64,000 bases of DNA from assembly GCA_030737835.1 (NCBI GenBank), contig JAUJYN010000053.1, forward strand, positions 348,467 to 412,466, written 5' to 3'. This DNA is from Acorus gramineus (Eukaryota > Streptophyta > Magnoliopsida > Acorales > Acoraceae). The notes beneath the pieces are model-generated. The model saw only the letters and a program-made list of their open reading frames with translations. It ran no database searches and was not told where the DNA came from. A program made the position numbers and the translations under genes. This document shows, in pieces, positions 59,101-64,000 of this stretch; position 1 is the stretch's first letter; every line of letters begins with the position of its first letter.

Positions 59101-60129
59101 CTCGGGAGAGGGCTAAACGAATGATATTGCGAGCGTGGCGTCATTCTCCCCTTCGTCGGATCCGTGTCGAAGCTGTCCGGCATTGAAGCTGTCCTGACAA
59201 AGGGCTCCCACCTATAGGTACTACCGACGCGTTCGGCAGATGTACTGATCATGGGAGTATACCAGATAGAGGCTACCCGGGAGAGGGCTACCAGATGACG
59301 AAGGGTGTAGAGCAGACGAATTTCTCCCAACAGTCCCGTGTCACCCTTAGGGGTGAGGGTGAGGGTGAGAGTGAGTTGAAGCCATGTAGTCATGTGACTC
59401 TTATACACATCGAGTATACTCTGGGTATGTTACTCCTAACGCTTGAGGTATCGTAGTGTATCTCTACCTCGTAGCGGATGGAATCGTTGTATCTCGTTAT
59501 CCAGTAACACCATGTGTTATGGTTAACAGTTGTTCCTCCCCGAGTGTCCCAAGAGCCTCCCTCCGGGAGTGAGGGCGAGGGCGAGGTATGGTCGCGCCGT
59601 CGCGTGACCTTATTATCCTTTGGGTTTCTACCCATGTTTTTCCTTGAAAGAAAATTGCTTTAGTATTGAATTGTTGTGATGGTGTTTGGTTTCCATCCAC
59701 TCATTGAGCTTGTAGCTCACCCCTAACTGATTGTTTCTTCCATAGGGACGGTGTTGGGCATGGAGCTAGAGCTTCCCTGTGGAGTGGTCTTGCGTGCGTG
59801 GAAGCGTCCCATCTAGCAATTGGCGAGTGCGAGGCTATCAGCAGTCCTAGAGTCATTTATGTATTGATAAATCGTGCGTGTTGCACTGGTTGTATTTTAT
59901 TTGGACTAGACTTGGCTCTCATAGGACAGTGATTGTGTATTCAAGTCTGTAATAATATTTTGGTTTATAGACATACTGATGTTTTATGCTTCCTTGTCAG
60001 TGAGCTATCAGTTATCATTACTTTGTTAGCCTTGTTATGTTTTATTGGCGTCATTGTTGAACTCTTGTACTGATTACTGATATTATATATATTGCCACGT
60101 CTCGGGGACAGCCGCCCTGGGGCGTGACA
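56118..60129 (+). mobile_element. Solo LTR of family A relative inside the Tat element
   Basis: Starts TGTTATGTCTGTATC and ends GGGGCGTGACA; 4.0 kb, the longest of the family here. Flanks are CCTCG (56113-56117) and CCTTG (60130-60134), a 5-bp duplication with one C/T change. It has donor-like (57050) and acceptor-like (57703) sites, blocks with CTGTCCTGACA at 59012 and 59190, and G-rich modules near 59340 and 59560. Unlike its relatives it lacks a strong CpG-rich tract between the splice-like sites. No coding region. Confidence 0.9.
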
Positions 60130-60342
60130 CCTTGGATCAGACGCGCATCTCTTTTGATCCGGCGGCCCATTTCACTTCGAGAGAAGCGCTAGGTGGGGGC
60201 GTCGGTTCGACTGAACTTACGGGATGCTGCTTTGAGAAGGGCAATGAGCGGTCTACGAGGAACCTCGGTTACCGCTTCATCATCATTTGTCGTTTCGTTT
60301 CAGAGAACGGCGTGGTGAAGATGAAGGGACGGATTTCCCGCC

Positions 60343-60349
60343 TATAAAT
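60343..60349 (+). promoter_or_regulatory. TATA box of the antisense ORF
   Basis: TATAAAT lies 89 bp upstream of the ATG at 60432, on the strand opposite to the element's pol. A pyrimidine-rich leader follows. Placement suits a promoter dedicated to the antisense gene; not tested. Confidence 0.5.
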
Positions 60350-60431
60350 CGTCCCTAGTGGACATAGTCGTCTTCCTCGTCGCACTCCTATCTCTCATTT
60401 TTTACTTTCTCCAGTTTTCACATCTGTCGAC

Positions 60432-61640
60432 ATGGTGCAGAGGAGACTTCCGCTGCCGCGGGGGGTGACGGTGAAGCTGGTGGAGGGCGGCCCGTTGGTT
60501 TGTGACGGGGCCGGCCTCCTCTCAAGGGAGGCGTATTTCTCCGTCTACCACTTGACGACCATCCAATTCCCACTTCACCCTTTCATCCGACCTTTCTTTT
60601 TTCGGGTTAGCGCCGATGCAGGTCCATTCGAACGTATTCCGAGTCTTGGCCGCCACCCTCTATCTAAACGAGGTGCGGGGGTACGGGCTCAAGATTCGTG
60701 AGGTGATGTTCTTCTACCGATTGCTCAGTGCCCGGGGAGCTCTCAGTGGTACTACTTTTTCATGCAGGGAGATAAGTACCTCATGCAGGGCATACCAGAC
60801 CATGACCGAGGGTGGAAAGATGAGGTCGCAGTGATCGGTGGGCCCTGGCAATGTTCCATTGCCGGCGTGCCCCCTATTCGGACCTCTTTCAGCGAACTCC
60901 ATAACTTGTCCCTTTATCGTCGTTGCTTATAACTCTTTCCGTTTCACTTAGCATGCCACTGTTTATGCAGGACACCTCGACCGCACTGTTGGGATGCCGT
61001 AATCGAGGCTTCGATTCCTAAACGATACCGTTCAGGAGGCGGTGAAGACGCTGATGTGGGACCAGGCCTTCTTCGATCTGATCATGTTGGAGACGCCGGT
61101 CCCGGACGCGAGGGAACTGATGGCCTTCGCGGGCGCTTGTCGATTCTTCTCCCCCGCTAATGACAGCGACGCCAGCGGCAGCGCGCCTGTCCGCGGGGAG
61201 AGCAGTCGGGCAAGCGGTCTGCAACCTCAGATTGATGACCGCCGAGGAAAGCGTCGGCTCATCATTGGGAGCGACGACGAGGACTCCAAGTCGGGTGGCG
61301 AAGAAGGCGATGTTGCTCCTATCCCAGTGGGTGGCCAAGTTCCATCCCCTGGAGCACTGGCCAGGGTGGAAGAGTTGGCTCTCCAGGCTGCCTTGGTGCT
61401 ATCCTCGGTGTCCGCGGAACGGGACTCCCTCCATAGATCAGCTACGCGGTGGCAGACGCGCGTGGTGGAGCTCAAAGGGGAAGTTTGAGCCCTCGAGGAT
61501 GACCTTGACGCTGGACTCAGCCTGACTCGGGCTCACACCTATAGGGAGGCGTGCACTGCTGTGCTTCTGCCCGTTGGTAGCTTGAGGAGGATTCCCCGGA
61601 CGTCATTGATCGGGAGGAGGGCTTTGCTCTGAACGTATAC
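60432..61640 (+). pseudogene. Antisense ORF of the Tat element (gypsy-type transposon protein, Transposase_28-like)
   Basis: Reading opposite to pol, peptide blocks follow one another: MVQRRLPLPRG, LSREAYFSVYHLTTIQFPLHPF, then (frame change near 60600) VFRVLAATLYLNEVRGYGLK, then WYYFFMQGDKYLMQG and DRGWKDEVAVIGGPW. From about 61042 comes MKTLMWDQAFFDLIM, an acidic/serine-rich middle, and a coiled-coil-like end (LARVEELALQAALVL ... LEDDLDAGLSLTRAH) past a TGA at 61486. The front part resembles the 'putative gypsy type transposon' (Transposase_28) proteins encoded antisense in some Tat elements. A TTTATGCAG acceptor-like site at about 60971 suggests an intron. At least three frame breaks make this copy non-functional. 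Function of such proteins is unknown. Confidence 0.65.
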
Positions 61641-61749
61641 TCGAAGCTCCCCCAGCGGTGCCGTTATAGACCTCCTCGCACCCGCCGGTTCGGGTGGTAG
61701 GTGGAGGCGTCTTGAATAATTTTTTTTTTTGCATGTACCAAGCTTTCGC

Positions 61750-61755
61750 AATAAA
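61750..61755 (+). terminator. Poly(A) signal-like AATAAA downstream of antisense ORF
   Basis: AATAAA about 110 bp beyond the last recognisable coding block of the antisense ORF, preceded by a T-rich run and followed by TTTCATTTTACTGCA. Together with the TATA box it gives the antisense ORF the outline of a full transcription unit. Confidence 0.4.
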
Positions 61756-62040
61756 ACTTTCATTTTACTGCACTGGTTGTCGTCGTGCCTTGTTACGCTT
61801 TCATTGGCCGATGTTTGGAATGCTCGTTTGAATGTTTGGTAGATGAGATGAGGCTTACTTGAACCTTGTGGCCTCAGGTCTACGTCGATCATGAGAGCCT
61901 TCTGGGCAGATATGCGAGGGATGAGGCGCAATGGTCTTATATTGCTGGCACCACGTCATCTCACCTCAGACCACTCTAGGCTTGAGCCAACTATGCTGTG
62001 TAATCGGATATGGTGGCCATATGGTCAGACTCTCTTGGTC

Positions 62041-62460
62041 GTGAGCCGTTGATGCGGGGTCGCAGAACAAAGTGGCTATATGGGTTGGGCCACCTTGGGC
62101 ATGAGCCGCTCGTGTGACATAGCCAGGCGAGGCAGTTATAAGGGTTGGACCGCCTCGGGTGTGAGCCGCTCATGCAACGTAGCCAGGCGAGGCGGCTATA
62201 AGGGTTAGACCGCCTCGGGAGTGAGCCGTTCGTGCGACGTAGCCAGGCGATGTGGCTATAGGGGTCGAACCGCCTCGGGCGTGAGCCGCTCATGCGATGC
62301 AGCCAGGCGAGGCAGCTATAAGGATCGGACCGCCTCGGGCATGAGCGACTTGTGCGACGTAGCCCGGTGAGGCGGCTATATGGGTTGGACTGCCTCAGGC
62401 GTGAGCCGCTCGTGCGATGTAGCCAGGCGAGGGGGCTATAAGGATCGGACCATTTCAGCC
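62041..62460. repeat. 60-bp minisatellite in the Tat 3' region, seven units
   Basis: Seven consecutive units of exactly 60 bp, each built on GTGAGCCGCTCGTGCGA then CGTAGCCAGGCGAGGCGGCTATA and GACCGCCTCGGG, with scattered substitutions and no indels; a partial unit precedes at 62011. Because 60 is a multiple of three, a 168-codon minus-strand frame stays open across it. That frame has no independent support as a gene. Confidence 0.95.
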
Positions 62461-62638
62461 GTGGGATAGGGGCGTAGTTGACTCGACTTAATCCCACCGC
62501 ACACCATTTGGTTTATCATGCATGGAATCATATTTTGACGGATGTTGAAAACCACTGGCCGGAATTGCGGCATTTATTTATTAATAGAGTAACGGAATCA
62601 AGGTCTATTACATTTATTCATAATGGCCACCGAGGGCC
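62461..62638. other. Tat 3' non-coding spacer
   Basis: AT-rich sequence between the minisatellite and the pol stop codon. Nothing recognised. Confidence 0.5.
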
Positions 62639-64000
62639 CTATGCATAAAACTTTCTTAAGTTCATAGTGTTCCAAGTGGTCGGTATGAGTACCTTTCTCG
62701 GGATGATAGTGCATAGCCGGTATGCCCCCTTATCATAGGCTTCGACCACTTCATACGGTCCTTCCCAGTTGGCCCCGAGCTTCCCGACGTTGGGTTCACA
62801 TGTGTTATCAATAACTCACCGGAGCACCCATTCGCCGGGAGTGAACGATTGGGACCGGACCTTCTTGTTGAAGTGCTGAGCTTGTCGGCGCTGATAGGCG
62901 GCGATGCGTATCAAGGCGGTCTCTCTTGCTTCTTCTAGAAGCACAGTATTATTGGCTAGGGACTCGCTATTTTGTTCAGTGAGAGCAATAGAAGTGCGTA
63001 GTGTGGGTAGCCCGACCTTCGCGGGGATGACTGCTTCGGTCCCGTATGCGAGGGCGAATGGCGAGCCTCCGGTGGGATTTCTCCGAGAAGTGCGATAGGC
63101 CCACAGCACGCCCGAGAGTTGTACCATCCATGCCCCTTTCTTTTTGTCAAGCCGCTTCTTGAGCATAGTGAAAATGGTGTGGTTGGTCGCCTCGGCTTGC
63201 CCATTCCCCTGCGGGTACACTCGCAAGGAGAAATGTTGTTGGATCCCATATTTGGTGCAGAAATCATGAATCGGAGCATTTGCGAATTGAGTCCAATTGT
63301 TTGCAACGATGGCCTTGGGGATGCCGAACCTACATATGATTTGTTTCCAAAGGAAATTCCTAACATCGGCGTGTTTGACCGTCTTGTAGGCCTCAGCTTC
63401 TACCCATTTAGTGAAGTAGTTCGTTGCTAGAAGCACATACTTCTTCCCTCCCGTTGCGGTTGGGAACGGCCCTGCAATGTCGATTCCCCATTGGGCGAAT
63501 GGCCAGGGGGTAGTGAGTGTGTGGAGTTTTGTCACGAGGAGATGAACCATCGGGGTAAATTTCTAGCATTTTTTGCAATTTCGGGCGAACTCGATGGCGT
63601 CTTTTCTCAACGTCGGCCAGTAGTACCCCTGGGTCAGGATGCGATGGATGAGGGACCGTCCGCTCAAGTGATCACCGCATGACCCTTCGTGTATCTCCTC
63701 CATTAATGGTTTGACTTCGGTCGCACTGAGACACCTCAGGAAGGGGCCGTCAGTGTTGCGTCGATAGGGCACGCCTTCTATGATGGCGTAGTTGGCGGAC
63801 CGGTATCGCACTTTTTGGGCTTCGACCTGGTTTGCAGGTAGTTCACCGTTACGTATATAAGCCTCGTTCGGGTCCATCCAACATGGGGTCTCCCTCTCGA
63901 TCGTATGGATGGTGAGAACCGGTTCGAAGGAGGGTCGCTGAAGGACTGCTGGCATGACCCATCGGCCTCCAAGGGTGGTGGCTCTTGTGGCCAACGAATC
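62639..64000 (-). pseudogene. Tat Pol: RNase H linker-integrase, with in-frame stops, cut by window edge
   Basis: One continuous minus-strand frame from the window edge. It opens with the region before integrase and the zinc module (IHEGSCGDHLSGRSLIHRI ... CKKC). An in-frame TAG follows at 63560-63562 where relatives have Gln. The catalytic core comes next (WPFAQWGIDIAGPFP, IVANNWTQF, YPQGNGQAEATN). A TGA lies at 62816-62818 after GEWVLR. The C-terminal block NWEGPYEVVEAYDKGAYRL and TTWNTMNLRKFYA ends at TAG 62639-62641. The second catalytic Asp is replaced: the usual SDNGTQF-type motif reads ANNWTQF. With two stops and a lost catalytic residue the integrase is dead. Confidence 0.88.

Larger units (their letters stand above)
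55273..64000 (-). mobile_element. Tat-lineage Ty3/gypsy element, 3' part (runs off the window)
   Basis: Minus-strand element: pol enters from the right edge (64000 down to 62639), followed by a long 3' region with a tandem repeat and an antisense ORF, then PPT and 3' LTR (56003 down to 55273). The integrase style (WPFAQWGIDIAGPFP), long 3' untranslated region with satellite-like repeats and antisense gene together indicate the Tat lineage. A family A solo LTR (56118-60129) is nested between PPT and the antisense ORF. The target on the left is GGTAT (55268-55272); the paralogous empty site is at about 17373. The 5' half is outside the window. Confidence 0.9.

Noticed and set aside
62041..62460. 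Regular repeats resembling a CRISPR array
   Set aside because: The repeats are contiguous 60-bp units without spacers, inside a plant retrotransposon.
61991..62497. 168-codon minus-strand ORF with a 20-residue repeat
   Set aside because: It is the translation of the 60-bp minisatellite. The frame stays open only because the unit length is a multiple of three.

Overview
The window is nuclear chromosomal DNA from a flowering plant. It shows LTR retrotransposons primed by initiator-Met tRNA, a Mutator-like transposon carrying a plant mobile domain ORF, and an intronless G-type lectin receptor kinase of the At1g34300 type. I cannot name the species. It is a nested-transposon region: the only host gene I recognise is a dead receptor kinase, and almost everything else is mobile element sequence in various states of decay.

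Layout. 1-3707: 3' end of a plus-strand Ty3/gypsy chromovirus (Tekay/Del type) with a 3.05-kb GC-rich LTR ('family A'). It abuts an older minus-strand family A element (3708-6551) with a large internal deletion. 6552-10611: decayed, possibly CACTA-type DNA transposon, interrupted by a solo LTR (6803-9391, 'family B', TSD AAAAG). 10612-15290: decayed minus-strand family A LTRs with another solo LTR (10711-13502) nested inside. 15291-18495: low-copy intergenic DNA with a receptor-kinase scrap. 18496-26481: receptor kinase pseudogene on the minus strand, split by a Tork/Tnt1-like copia element (20001-25019), with a 454-bp duplication of kinase-gene sequence on the two sides. 26628-35377: Mutator-like element with TIRs, a transposase pseudogene and a second gene with a plant mobile domain, itself hit by a family B solo LTR (27691-30269, TSD CCATG). 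35519-36747 and 39134-50235: two copies of a 1.2-kb host segment with a kinase fragment. A 1.1-kb foldback repeat lies between them (37868-39005), and a full-length family B chromovirus (39690-49497, TSD ATCAC) sits inside the second copy. 50236-55272: host segment paralogous to about 17.0-17.4 kb, hit three times: solo LTR 50693-54333, solo LTR 54401-55125, and a Tat-lineage element starting at 55273. 55273-64000: the minus-strand Tat element runs off the window. It has a 3' LTR, a PPT, a nested family A solo LTR (56118-60129), an antisense ORF with its own promoter-like and poly(A)-like signals, a 60-bp minisatellite, and a pol gene with in-frame stops.

Functional picture. The copia and family B elements are the youngest and best preserved. 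Most other insertions are solo LTRs with readable target-site duplications, showing frequent LTR-LTR recombination. Points worth following up are the antisense gene in the Tat element, the plant mobile domain ORF overlapping the transposase stop in the Mutator-like element, conserved intron-like signals within the chromovirus LTRs (around a CpG-dense tract in family A), and the rearranged receptor kinase.
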